DNA of 64,000 nt from Nautilus pompilius. Lineage: Eukaryota; Mollusca; Cephalopoda; Nautilida; Nautilidae. This document shows positions 49,912 through 61,600 of this stretch, piece by piece. The DNA lies in contig JACATO010001126.1 in the NCBI GenBank assembly GCA_018389105.1, positions 151,001 through 215,000 on the forward strand, written 5' to 3'. The translations under genes were made by a program, and so were the position numbers. The notes beneath the pieces were generated by a model. The model was not told where the DNA came from. It saw only the letters and a list, made by a program, of their open reading frames with translations, and did not search any database. The number at the start of each line of letters is the position of its first letter. The stretch's first letter is position 1.

Positions 49912-50352
49912 ATGGTAAATGCTACCTTGGCGAGTTTTATCAATCTTTTGCTCGGTGTAGGTAAAATTTTCGATGGGTCAACCAAGCATCAAAACGATTC
50001 AGAGGTGTTTAGATTCTCCACGGTCGAGACCACAAGTATCGAGCAGACAGAAGTACAGCATTTTCGAGTAGACGTCCAGAAGTTTGTTCACGAAGCAGGA
50101 AAAGTTATAACCACGCAGTCCAGCCTTCCAGTCCGACAGTCCTACACCAAAATCTACGCTAGTTTTTGCCTGGCATCTAATTTGTCACTCAAGACGCTGC
50201 CTTGTGACCGACGAGAAACGGAATTATTTTCGATGGTCTGGTCTTTGCAAGACTGCGCCAGATCATGTAAGTTAGATAAATATCGCCTACTACACTTTAG
50301 TTGTTTAGAAAAGAAAAAACACCTGATGATGGAATGGCAGAGACTGCTCTGA
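49912..50352 (+). CDS. 146-codon open frame unique to the right arm, unknown
   Basis: Starts MVNATLASFINLLLGVGKIF and ends EKKKHLMMEWQRLL. It is the second longest frame in the window. In the left arm the equivalent reading is broken by a 25-base deletion and a two-base homopolymer change, so at most one arm could encode it. There is a modest hydrophobic stretch at residues 4-18, too short and interrupted for a clear signal peptide. The middle is Thr/Ser/Glu-rich, and three Cys residues fall in KTLPCDRR...DCARSCKLDK. No domain is recognised. It may be a relic of the repeat's own coding region or a chance frame in a less AT-rich segment. Confidence 0.25.
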   Translation: MVNATLASFINLLLGVGKIFDGSTKHQNDSEVFRFSTVETTSIEQTEVQHFRVDVQKFVHEAGKVITTQSSLPVRQSYTKIYASFCLASNLSLKTLPCDRRETELFSMVWSLQDCARSCKLDKYRLLHFSCLEKKKHLMMEWQRLL

Positions 50353-50473
50353 AAGACTTTCCGGCTTTGTTTCCGTACAGACTCCGCAATGCTACTTCGA
50401 TTCATTAGCACCAAAGAGCTCCATTTACGGCTGTCGACACCAAGTAGTAGACAAGGATAGGTTTGATTATTTA

Positions 50474-52829
50474 CTTTATTCATGTATCGAAGGGTTGACG
50501 TCATCGGTGAACCATTTTGACAAGTCAAGCTCGAGTGTGCAAAACTTTATGCTATCAGAGGCGAGACTACAAATCAGCAGGGATGTATTTTGGGAACAAG
50601 ACTGACAGTGCACGGCCACAACTCCTGCCTTTCTGTTATGTCGCCTGTCTCTTTGTCAGCTGACTCTTAGAGTTTAAATCTCTAGCGGAAACAGTTTGTA
50701 AAAGAAACCTGAAATGACGATGTTTTCCTTACTTACTTATATCTTTGATCCGGTCTGTGTAAACAGAAGAATTTAAGGTTGAAAACAACATTTGTAATTA
50801 AGATTTCTCAAACTGTCTAGTTTCTTATGAGAAAAGTAATTAACTCGCGCTAGCAGAGCGGAAGTGTCAGCAATAGCAGCAGCAATGACGACAGATGTGG
50901 GGTTTTGAATGTGATACTCCGACTCTCTACTGCATAGTGCCTGTGAATATCGTGATGTCATACTTTAGTTTTCTGAAGGAAACCTCACATGAATGAGCGA
51001 TCAAAATGTGCCAAACGCTAAGGGCTTGTTTGAGATTAGAATCAACAGTGATACCATAGCCATAATTTTATTCATATATGAAAATACTATATTTCTTCAA
51101 CGTTACAATTTTCGTTAGGTTAAAGGTAAATCTGATGTTGGATTACTTGTGTCGAGGTATATATGTCACACTAATGTGTATCTAGAACAAGAGGTTGTAT
51201 TGATGTATAGCAAACAAGCGAATTCTCAGGCTTCAGCTAATAAATTATTTTTATGTTTCTGATTTACGCATTTCAGTTATGATTTTAGCATGTTAAGGTT
51301 TATTATTAAAAGACATCACCAATATTAGCAAAGCAACCACAAACCATTTATTCTTTGATCTTCAGTGTAGCATTGCTACACCCTGGTCCCAGATCTATTT
51401 AATGGTCAGAAGGCTTTTAACGATTGTTGAAACTCTATTGGTTTTTTTTTTTATGCTTCACAGAAGCTCTGTGTTTTTCTTCTTGTTGTTTCTCTTTTCA
51501 GGCATATTTGTTAATATTAGAAAGTGCGGTAGAAGGCTAACCCCCTGATGTCCAGTGACTTTGCAATTTTAATTTAGTAGAGTTAATTCTAACACTTCTT
51601 AAAGGAAATTTCTATAATGCTTAAGATTCTATTGTATCTAGGAGAGAAAAGAAGCATTAGCGAAATTGGACAGAAGCTGAGACAGACATTAGCTTAGTTA
51701 AATTCTGACTCTGATGTCTCATTAGGACTTATGGTACCTGCTGGCAAGGAGAAGTGTGTGCAAGTTTCCAACTGACATTAGGCTTTTTTGGGGCTTGGTG
51801 CACAGTTTTTGTTAGAGTGCAGTTTATCTGCCAAAGAGATGTCGTGTTGCTTACGTGTGGCTATCCGCATTTCAGCTGCAAGAAAATTAGTCAATGCTTT
51901 GCGTGAAGGAAATTATCTAGCTTTTGAACATCGATTTTGTTTTTCGTAACACAGCGGTGCATGACATTTAGCGCTGTTACCATCTTGAAAGTTGCTTTAA
52001 TGATGAATTCGTGAAAACCTGAAACAAATGAGGTTTGCTTAGAAAAGAAGAAGCAGGATTGCCATCACTGTCAACAAAGCGAATTGCATCGTTTTCTACC
52101 GGGATGTAATATCGAGCTAAAGTATTCAGAAGAAAAACGACGAAATCCTGCTTCCATAGCAATGAGATTTAACTGTAAATAGAGGTGTAAGCATATTTTG
52201 CATTTAAAAGGCAAGGAATAATGAGATAAATTTTATATATTATATATGCGTGGTTTTGTTTTGTAAAACTGATTGCGCTGATCGTTAAAAAATTCTGATG
52301 ATTTAATAAATATAATTATATGGCGTCATTGAAGTTTTTTTTTTCTCCCGAAGTTAGTTTATTATTAATCGAATCACCTAATAGACCTACATTTCAACGA
52401 TCGCTTTCTTCCATCATCATGGTTTAGTTCTGTAAATGCCTCGATGGCGAAGCGGGTTATACACGAGACTGAGACATTCTTTAATCACTATAAAAATATC
52501 TGACTGAAATAGAGTAAATGCCTTATCCAGGTACGATTGAGTGGTTATCTCCAACGTCATGGGATGGCTTATTAGCGGACTGGGTTGCTGAAAGTTGACT
52601 GGACAGACCCTAAAATAACCCTAGCATCTTTACACAAATTGACGTTGATTCTCTCTTGTGTGTATATATCTTTTGTCTTTTTTATGTATTTCTTTTGTGA
52701 TAGTGCGAATGCAGCAAGACTCCATCACTAAGATATTTTTACCGTGATTTAAAAAAATAAAAAAAAAAAACTGTTTAATTCTTATGTTACCCGTGCGGCG
52801 CTGTTTACGTGACTACAGACCATCCGTCA
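50474..52829. other. Intergenic, no gene recognised
   Basis: Mixed composition. A 61-codon minus-strand frame at 51977-52162 (contains RYYIPVENDAIRFVDSDGNP) looks less random than average but matches nothing I know. No SINE or transposon was recognised between the right arm and the Tc1-like relic. Confidence 0.5.
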
Positions 52830-53575
52830 CTTTGCCAATTGATAGATGCCAGATACACCAGTAAAGCTTAGCTTACAGGTGGGGTATGCGGGCTAGATGA
52901 ACCAATGCGATGTTCACTGATGAATCAGATTCAATTTAGACTTAAGAGATGGAAGAATACATATATGTAGGCAGATTGGAAAAATTACTCTTCCCTGTCA
53001 CGTGTTTGGGAGAACTTCACATTTCTGAAAATTGACCAACAACTCTGGATGATCTGAAAGGTAGAAAGAATAAGAAATTGCGTAGGATCCGCTAGTCCAG
53101 GGTACATTTAAACTCCTTTCCTACAGCAGATAGAAGTGCTGTCTGGACTAGTGTTTTACATGTCAGAGGCCGACACTTAAAGTGACTGTTTAATTCTGAT
53201 ATTTGAGCCCCATGTGGTTTTTGCAGCATACAGCACAATACATTTGGAATGTGCTATTGTAAGCTATAATATTTTGCAGTAGAAATTTTTTGTTTCAACC
53301 CATAATCAAATAACTGAGTGGTTAGTGGACAGGTTTTCCAATGCTCTAAATTATTGAGACGGTCTGACCCCTTCATAGAAAACGTCAAAGCGCATGACCG
53401 GATATCCAGGTCACCTGAACTCAGTTATATTAAGCATGTCTGGAATGAATTAAAGCGACGGCACCACCAGCTGGCGTCATACTACCGGCCTGTCAGTGGC
53501 TGGCTGCAGCAATACTATAGGAAGAAAACAATGTTCCTACACCGAAAACAATTTTCATATGGCAGACTGTGAGCC
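52830..53575 (+). pseudogene. Tc1-like transposase relic, plus strand
   Basis: Followed across frames, the plus strand gives a tract aligning with the catalytic half of Tc1 transposases. RYTSKA...GLDEPMRC SLMNQIQF (about 52845-52945) fits the segment before and at the first Asp (FSDESRF in intact copies; Asp replaced). ILIFEPHVVFAAY (about 53190-53235) equals the LEPHVVP block. SPELSYIKHVWNELKRRHHQ, in the 84-codon frame 53318-53572, equals SPDLSPIEHVWDELGRR. In it the DLSPIE residues have become ELSYIK, so the catalytic Glu is lost. The C-terminal QYY...RL tail follows. Many stops lie between the blocks. It belongs to a different Tc1 sub-lineage (IEHVWDELGRR type) from the 30- and 34-kb relics. 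Confidence 0.75.
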
Positions 53576-53579
53576 ATAA

Positions 53580-56500
53580 ATTTCTCGACTTGCTTGAACC
53601 CTGCGAGTTCCCTATATGAGCTACATCTTTCAAATGTTTGGTCATCCACGATAAACTTTGTTGATATACTGTAGATTATCGGAAATGATCATTTTGGTCA
53701 AGATTTGTTTATAATTGCCTATTGTTATATCCAACACGAGTAGTCCTTTCCTGATGTTGGAGCATCAGTGATTACTAATAGTCTGGAATAATTTCTAAAT
53801 AAAAACTTACGTGTTTAGTGAAAGCTTTATCCTAATTCTAACACCGCTTGGTGCCGCTGATGACCAGATATGGACGTGGCATGCGTGCCTTGACCCTAGA
53901 GGTCAACAATGAAAACTCGGATCTAAGTATGGTAAAGCTGTCTACGCAGTCTACTCGATTAAAACGACCAGTGAGGACTGATTGTAACAGTTGGGGAAGT
54001 AAGGGCGCCGTATGTGTGTGACTGTTATCCTGTGAGTTGGAAAGAATCCGAGAACTGTCGCAATCATTGCCCTCCCTCGTTTCACGTAGCCCTGTATACG
54101 ACATCGATCCGATCCTGACCGTGACTCAGTCGTGACTTTAGGTGTTTCTCTTTCGTTGTCTTGGTGCAACATATAAAGGCCGACAGAATGCTTTTAAATA
54201 TACTTTAATCAGGTATAAAACAGAAAAGAGCGGTAAGGGCTCTTTTACTGGACGTCTATAAGTGTCCGATCCAAAAACTGCACTCAAATCTGATTCCGGA
54301 TTTCGAATTCGTCAAATCAATGATGGTTTACCGTCTTTTTCTTCAATCTCTAAATTCCACCGTTCGGCACTATACCGATTTAATTAGTCAGCAACAGGTG
54401 TAATCGTTAATCAAAGAGCGGATAAATTGTGTGCAAGCAAGTCAATGTGGTAAATTCGACGGAAAGTACTACAAGATGCTTTCGTACAATTTCATGCCCA
54501 TCGCCTGCATCAGCGGTATCCACGTGCTACGGTAGAGGTCACCTCAGATCAGCTATGGAGAAGTGCAGTCTTGACAGCGTGATAGCCGGGGGAAACCCTG
54601 TATATCTTGCTGGTGACCGTAATATAGAGAGTGATTTATCACCGACGCATGTCTCAATTTTACATGTCACCTCACCGAGATAGGTTTGATCTTTAATTTG
54701 TGAGTTGGGCTATAAAATGTTCTCAGCGGGGGTAAAAAAAGAAAGAAAAATCAGAAAGAAAATAGAAAGCAATCTAACGACAATCTCTGACGCTGCAACA
54801 TCTCACTAAATTAGATTTTCCGGTAGATAAATTATTTCCAGACTTGTAGACATGCTGTCCGATTATCTAAGCGTTTTAATTGCATCTCTGCTAAAAGTGG
54901 TATATTCTACCGAATACATTAGGTAATCCGTAATCTTTATTTAAATACGATGTATTTTAATCAGCTAAAGAAAATAAACAATTAAATTATCTTTTCAATG
55001 TTATGATATATTATATTATAATCCTGATCTGCTTTATTCAAAATTAACGTTCTAACTCTAAAATTCTTAAAATACGTCAGCTGAAACTTAAATAGATATC
55101 AGACTTTAAAATTGGTCTATGTAGTGCCAGCTAAGCTTAACCGAGTTCTGTTTAGGGGAGGTTGCCATAGAAAGGTGCCATCGGGTGACAGAAAACACAA
55201 AGAAGCTCGCATCACTAACCCCAAATTAATAATTCGGTTTATAAATCTGTAAAACCATTCTATGCTAATGACTTCTTCCCATGATCGCGGAAAAACTAAC
55301 CATTACTGAGATTGTTAAGGATTTCTGCAGCAGACTTTAGATTATAGTAAGACAATTGAAGGCTACCTTCACAAATAAGTTTTGCTTTTACCTTCATCAC
55401 TAGTCACGTGATTTCGGCCGCTGCACTCCGCCAGAAGGAAGGTCACTAAGCAAAAGGACAAACAGTCACAAGACTAAAAATCGCAAAATTCGTGTAGCGT
55501 TAAACCGGAAATTTTCCTTGACAGTATTTGCTTTTGCTAATTTAGTTTACTTATATATATATATTTTCTAAAATTACAGCGTAAACAACAAGAAAAAATA
55601 TCCTCCAAAGATAACATTTTCACTCTTTTATTTGATGATTTCTTAATTTATCTTTTCATCTTTTTTAAAAAATAAATTTACGTCGTAAAAATTTCAATTC
55701 TCATCTACCAACAAACAGTGTTTAACAAAACAACAAAAAAGTTTAAGTAAATAAATCTAGAAATTTGAAAAGCAGCATTTATTTTATTAAATTTAAATTA
55801 CATCTGTACGTTCTAACTGTAATCGGTACACAAGTGACGCTTTCTCACTGCTATACTACTAATAATTTATGGAGGTCGTACAATCTCGCCATGATGCATT
55901 CTTTGTTCATGAAGCTATGAAAAACTATACATTTTATGTTTGTCTGCTTATTTCTTTAATTGCAGCTGCTATTGAAGTTGATAAATTTCAATTTAAATTT
56001 CATAAGTGCCCCATAGTGCATCTAATTGCACTTCCTGAGAACTTGTTTCTTCAGATATGTAAACCGACACTACTGCGCCGAGTTTGTTAACGCCATTACC
56101 ACCTCCCACGTTTATAATCCATGTTCAATAAGCCGCTGGGCCATCCCGGGTCTTAGAAATTAGTGCAGCACATGATGTAGATTCTGCGTATGCGCAGCAT
56201 GCAACCGACGTGATTTTGTGGGAATCTTACACGACGAGCATGCGCGCTAAAGAATCCACCAAAGGTGCAGGTCAAGAGGAATAACTCCGGGCGAGACTTG
56301 CCAGCTAAACCGTGAAGCATAAAATAACTGTTCAGAGGCAGGCATCATAATGGATTTCAATTTCATTTCGTTTATAGCAGATTTTTTTATGCTTTTCGCC
56401 ATTACCTCCGTAGTTTTTGCCGTGTTTTCTGGATCAAATACACAAAGGAAATTAAATAAGACTCGTTATCGTTATCAGACGGCCATGATTAATTAAGTTC

Positions 56501-56990
56501 ATAATCAGTGGAAAGAAACAATTTACTTTAAAACCGTCGCTGCCGTTAAAGGTTTATTTAATTTCGGTCTGTCCGCCGGACGATCCGCTGCCATGGGGGT
56601 CTACAAGTAAACTCCGCTGATTGGTAAATTGAAACCTAGGAGGAAATTCAGATACTTAACCTTTTTTTACGGAGAACAGTTGGCATATTTTACCTGCAAT
56701 TATAGCGTAAATTGTTTGGAGTTGGTCAATCTTTTGTATAAAAATGAGTTTGCCAGCACCGGGTAGTGCTGGACGGCTTGTCAAAGAAAATCTACCTGAC
56801 TACGGGAGTTGAAGAGATTTTTTAAAGAACCTTTAGAGTGAAAAGAAAGGTGGCACGTTGCTGACCTTCCAGCACAGCTCGTCCTGGTATTATCGCGTGG
56901 CGTGGGCCGCGACAGCGGGTACTGTTGAGTTCAGAGCAAACTGGTTGGTTGCCTTATTGAAATGCTAGCACCTGCAGAAATCTAGCAGCT
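53580..56990. other. Intergenic, no gene recognised
   Basis: The part 53.8-54.7 kb is less AT-rich and gives several 73-88 codon frames in conflicting directions (53838-54104, 53951-54172, 54429-54683) with no motif. A 73-codon frame at 55869-56090 has one hydrophobic stretch (FYVCLLISLIAAAIEV) but no other support. An AT run lies at 55552-55564. The stretch 56130-56290 is CpG-richer and is listed under findings. Confidence 0.5.
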
Positions 56991-56991
56991 A

Positions 56992-57080
56992 CCGCGACTA
57001 TCGAACTCGATCATCGGATCCGAGCCTGCACGTGTAGCAGACGCGCCATCCAAACCGCACAGCGCTGAGACGGCGCGTTC
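56992..57080 (-). mobile_element. tRNA-derived SINE head, minus strand, Arg-like
   Basis: On the minus strand, box A GTGCGGTTTGGATGGCGCG lies at 57042-57060. It is followed by GTCTGCTACACGTGCAGG (an anticodon-arm-like hairpin) and box B GATCGAGTTCGATAGTC at 56996-57012. The order and spacing fit a tRNA, and the TGGATGGCG-type A region followed by GTCTG recalls tRNA-Arg. The acceptor stem is not intact, so this is not a working tRNA gene. Sequence continues to the left (GCTGCTAGATTTCTGCAGG), where a SINE body would lie, but I do not recognise it. Confidence 0.55.
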
Positions 57081-58424
57081 CGATGGGACCCGTTTAGATA
57101 AAATAGCTTCGTGGCGGAGCTTAATTCTGCTCTATATTTGGCCGGTCAGGTCAATGGATATGAACAATTATCGGGCACATTTTAATTTTTAAACATCGCC
57201 GTAGGAAAAATACTGTAGAATTTGGTCGTTCTTCGCAATTTTTCTTTAGCGATATATTATCTTTGATATTACAGCATTTTACTGCATACGAGTGTTAGTC
57301 GTTAATCTATTAAAATAAATAATTACTTTCAGCTCATTATTTCATCTTATTAACTTGTAAAATTAAACAATATTTATGGTAAACAAAAGTGATCTGTAAA
57401 CCGTTTTGCACATCATTAAAAGCAGCTGTCAGTATTTAATATTATGCATATTGTACTCTTTTAGCATTTTACGATTCATACCAAAAGCAGACTGGAATAT
57501 CCATCAATTGCAGATATAAAAAGAAAATAATAATTTAAATATTGATGATTGTTCGTTTGCTTTTCTTGTTGGACGGTTGGTTGGTGTTTGGGGAGTTTTT
57601 GTTCCAAAATATACCGAAAATATAAATTTTCTAAATACTTCATTGGAAGTTCGGGAACTTGGCAGCAAAAATATTAAATCCAGTGATAGACATCAGAATG
57701 TTTTCAGAAGTCTGTGAACTGCTGCAGTCTGAATTCCATAAACATTCATAAAGAGGTGCATCTGTCAAATGTAAATCAATACGTATAAAAAAGCCGACAG
57801 TTATCTACTAGAACAGGTCAGGGAAACTTATACCGCAGACATAAACCCACCAGTCTAACGTTTCACGTATCCCTACCATTTTAGAAGCCAGACAAATGGA
57901 AATAGACTAAACTAAATGGACAATTTGAACCAGCTATCATGCAAATGATTGAAAATGGGGGGATTAAAAGATAATAATAATAAAATTTGAAAAAATTAAC
58001 TTTCTAAGGACGTTTTAGCTAAATGCAGTTTAAATTTGTTTTAACAATTGTTTGAAATAGCTTTCAATTATTTACATTAAAAGTAAAATTTGGAGTGGTA
58101 AACCTTTAGGTTCAAATGCTAAATATTGGCTTTCATATTTTTCAATTATCAAAAGGCACAACCGGGGATCAATGCAGAAATCTATCCTATTTAATTGACG
58201 CGGTATCCATCAGTTTTATAGAATGTTCCATAATGAAATACTTCTTTTTAAGATATCACACTCATGTATACCCTAATTTTGCATGTTTATTTTGTAATAG
58301 GTATTTTTCTTTGATAAAAGATAAGGTAGCAGTTATCCAAAAAACGGATTCAACTATTTGAAAAAGAAAGAAAAAAGAGACATATTCATGCGTTGATACG
58401 AAAATTCCAAATTTACTTTTCAAT
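57081..58424. other. Intergenic AT-rich, no gene
   Basis: Nothing recognised beyond short, motif-free frames such as 58116-58361 (81 codons). Confidence 0.5.
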
Positions 58425-58640
58425 TAACAGTTGCGACGTCGACGGCAGGGGTTCGATTTCTGCAGGAAGCGGGCTGGGTTTTAGCAAAACCTTCTTGGTC
58501 GGTGCTTTTTTTATTTTTTTTTCTTTTTTAAGCTGGCTGAGTGGATGTCCTCCGGATACCCAGGCTTCCTCCCACATCTAGAAAGCGAAAACGTCCAACG
58601 AGGAACCTTCGATAGGCGGTCGGTCGGATTGGAAGCGCAC
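58425..58640 (+). mobile_element. tRNA-derived SINE, plus strand
   Basis: A clear box B, GGGGTTCGATTTCTG (58448-58462), is followed by a T-rich interruption at 58507-58530. The family body then reads GAGTGGATGTCCTCCGGATA, CCCAGGCTTCCTCCCACATC, TAGAAAGCGAAAACGTCC. The CTTCCTCCCACATCTAGAAA block is the best version of the shared body in the window and aligns with the 2.8-kb copy. The run of T residues between head and body may be an insertion or expansion. The right boundary is uncertain; sequence to 58700 stays GC-rich. Confidence 0.65.
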
Positions 58641-61600
58641 CTGGCAGTTCCGACTCACCGGAGTTTTGCTTGAACCCGGTTACAGTTTCGGATGGGGGAC
58701 CCGACGACGACAACAAAACGCCAGTTATTGTCAGACGCTGTAAATGTATCAACTCATCGGAAATAATCCTCCGCTAAGACATTACTAGTCATCAGTCTTT
58801 TAAAAAGTTGGGGTTATACCTGCTTATGATGTCAATAAAAGTTCTCCCAGTTTGTCATTGTTAGTAAAGCAATATATGTTATTGGTACATTTACCATTAT
58901 TTGGATAAATCTGGCCATAGGACTATACAGGGTCAGTCTGGTTACTGTTATTAACCCTCCGCCCACTGAGCAGCACTTTATGCATCTCGCTTTTGTAAGT
59001 TAAGAATATTTCCGAAGGTTTCTGTCATTTTTCTATACGCATTCCTATCATTCGCAGAAATGAATGTAAATATATCGGCTCTAACATGATAATCTGGTTG
59101 TTATTAAGGTAATTTCAGTAGACGTTTTTGACAAAAATGTGAGGCCAAAGAAGTAAATATTTCCACCAATATTATAAATAACAAACTAATTACAAATATG
59201 AAATATGGAAAAAATTTATGAATTATTTTAAAGGGTAAATTAGCTCAAAAGCATTGCGAGGCTGTCAGTGTTGAAACCAGTCGACAGTTTGGTATGTCAA
59301 TTCAAAGTAATGCATGTGCAATACCAGAAGTCTCCTTATCGTATAAAAAACGTTCGTTAGATCCATCTTGCGCTATGCTGCTTTTGCGTGATGTCACTGC
59401 CCACGTGAATACTGCTTGTCTAGAGAAAGTTTCAGGAATATTCACAAAACGATTAGAAGTATGAGCAGTTTTCAAGAAAGGGTAAGAAACTTTGATTGCT
59501 GCCCAGTTATCGTTGCTTTCAGGGTAATTCTATTATTTAAATTCTTTTGAGATTAAAAAGAATATGGCTATAGAGTTATGTGAATATCAGCACCAAGTAA
59601 ATAAACGACAGACAAGATTAGATGTTACAAAAAATGTCCTTAGCAGTCGAATTATAAATTGGAAGTGTGTACACGGTTTAAGAATCTGTCTGATGTATGG
59701 AAAAGGTCATTTATAAGCTTTTAAAACTCCCTTCTCTGATTACCGCTATTTATCTTTATAATTATATGTAAAAGACGTATTTATAAAGTATTTGGTAAAT
59801 TTAAGGTTTTGGTGACATCTAGGGATAGAATATTTTGATATTTATTATTCGAGACTCATTTACAGATGCAATATGTTATAACTTGTATATATTAAAATAT
59901 TTTGTTTTTTCTAAATTATCAGAATACGTCTTGCATGTGTTAATTTATTATCAAGCCTATTATCATTAACAATCTCTGTTCAGGTAATTAAAACTGATTA
60001 TAAAGGTGTGATTTTCTTTTGAGTAGCAATTGTTCAAACAGAGGTAATCAATAGTGCTCTATAATCGTGCACACTCTTCTCTCGACAGGTCATGCTTATG
60101 TTGGTTTAAAGCTAGTTCTTGGATAATCCAGAAAAATATGCTGAAAGTAGCTAAATGGAAACATGAAAGACATTAAACATTCGAACGTCTCAAACTATAA
60201 AGATCGGGGTTTTTTCTCGGGTGACTGTTTCGAGCAACACCGGTTTGAAAGAATTTTGGAAATAACTGCACATATCTCGACTGATTTCAAATTTTAAAAA
60301 TTGAAATTCATGTATGTCTCGGGGGGGGATACACGTAAATACATGTAAACCGTTATTTGTATTTTTAGTTATTATTCTTAACATTTAATCTTTTTAGTAT
60401 TTTCTCATAGTTTTTGGTAGATATTTCTAATTAAAAATTTTGAATAGTTATCTATTTCTCTAAATACTCTGTATGAATTATATCATAGAAGAACGTGAAG
60501 AAAGGAGATTTGACGAACGCCTCTTACTATAAAACTATCAGAACTCATCTAGGGTTATTCGTGATTAACATGTGGTTAGTTTATTACGGAAAATAATTCG
60601 GTAAAGTTTTGCGCAATCGATGTTTGAACATTACTTATTATGACAGTTCCCAAAGCCATCAGAAACAGTTTTAAATTTAGACAATTTTGTTCTTTATAAT
60701 TTGAACGTTTTGTTTGTGTGTGTTTCTCTTTTATTTACTTACTTACGTATTTGCCTTGGACTTTATCGGTAAGAAATCTCGCATTCCGATCAAACATTTT
60801 CCTGAGAAAGTTTCGTTTAGTCTACAGACAGACAACATGAATACTGCGTCAATTGACGTTTGGTATGTGCAAAATCATTTCATGTTAAATTCATCTAAGT
60901 AATCAAACAATGATGAAATCTAAAAAGGAATATTTCTATACGTTAATTCTTGGCTTTTAAACGTATGTTTGATATTTTGTTCATATGGTAGAATAGAGAC
61001 AGTGAACATCAGCGGAGGAAGAATGGATTCTGTATTAGCATTTTTATCTGTAGTTCCTAGTACATTTTTCCAAATATGGTATGTTAAAGTTCATTATTTA
61101 TCTTTTTATTGTACCAGTAAGCCTCTTTCTTTTATCCAAATGTCTTCAGATTTAGAATGCAGTCTGACCATCGAACCTCAAAGATAATATTACAGCAAAA
61201 ATGTCGTTATCTGTATTATTCTGTGTATTCTGGGTGAAGTTGACAAATTTCTAGATTCGAAATCTTCTAAAAACGAGGGTAGTACTTGAGAAAAAAAGAC
61301 AAACTTGTAAAATATGCAAAATCACCATGGTAACTGCATTCAAACAAATCTTTTTAACTTAAAAAAAGAACAAACAGATTCCTTCAATCGAATGAATAAT
61401 TATGGATAAAACTATGCTATAGAGTTTTTAGCGAGCTTACAAGTTTACCATGGCAACCAGGCAAATATAAAGCTTCCAGGTTGGATGTCGTGTAGCATGT
61501 AACTGAAGTTGATTTGAAAGGCCAGATTCCAGTATTCTCTGAAGGATACTTAGATAATAAAAAAAAGAACCGCTTTATCATTAATTTTACGAATTAATTA

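Larger units (their letters stand above)
48363..50473 (-). repeat. Right arm of the 2.1-kb long inverted repeat
   Basis: Reverse complement of 36451-38536, about 25 bases longer because of one insertion at 50044-50068 and small indels. The inner edge starts CAGGCTTGCCAGCCC (CTCAGG at 48362) and the outer edge ends in GGTTTGATTATTTA. Flanking sequences of the two arms differ, and I found no target-site duplication at either outer or inner edges. Three readings are possible: two oppositely inserted copies of an unknown 2.1-kb repeat, the terminal repeats of one 14-kb element, or a segmental inverted duplication. I cannot decide from one locus. Confidence 0.93.

Noticed and set aside
36451-50473. 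Whole interval as a Polinton/Maverick with long terminal inverted repeats
   Set aside because: Long TIRs and size fit, but no protein-primed polymerase, integrase, ATPase or capsid frame is visible in the spacer and no 6-bp target duplication was found.
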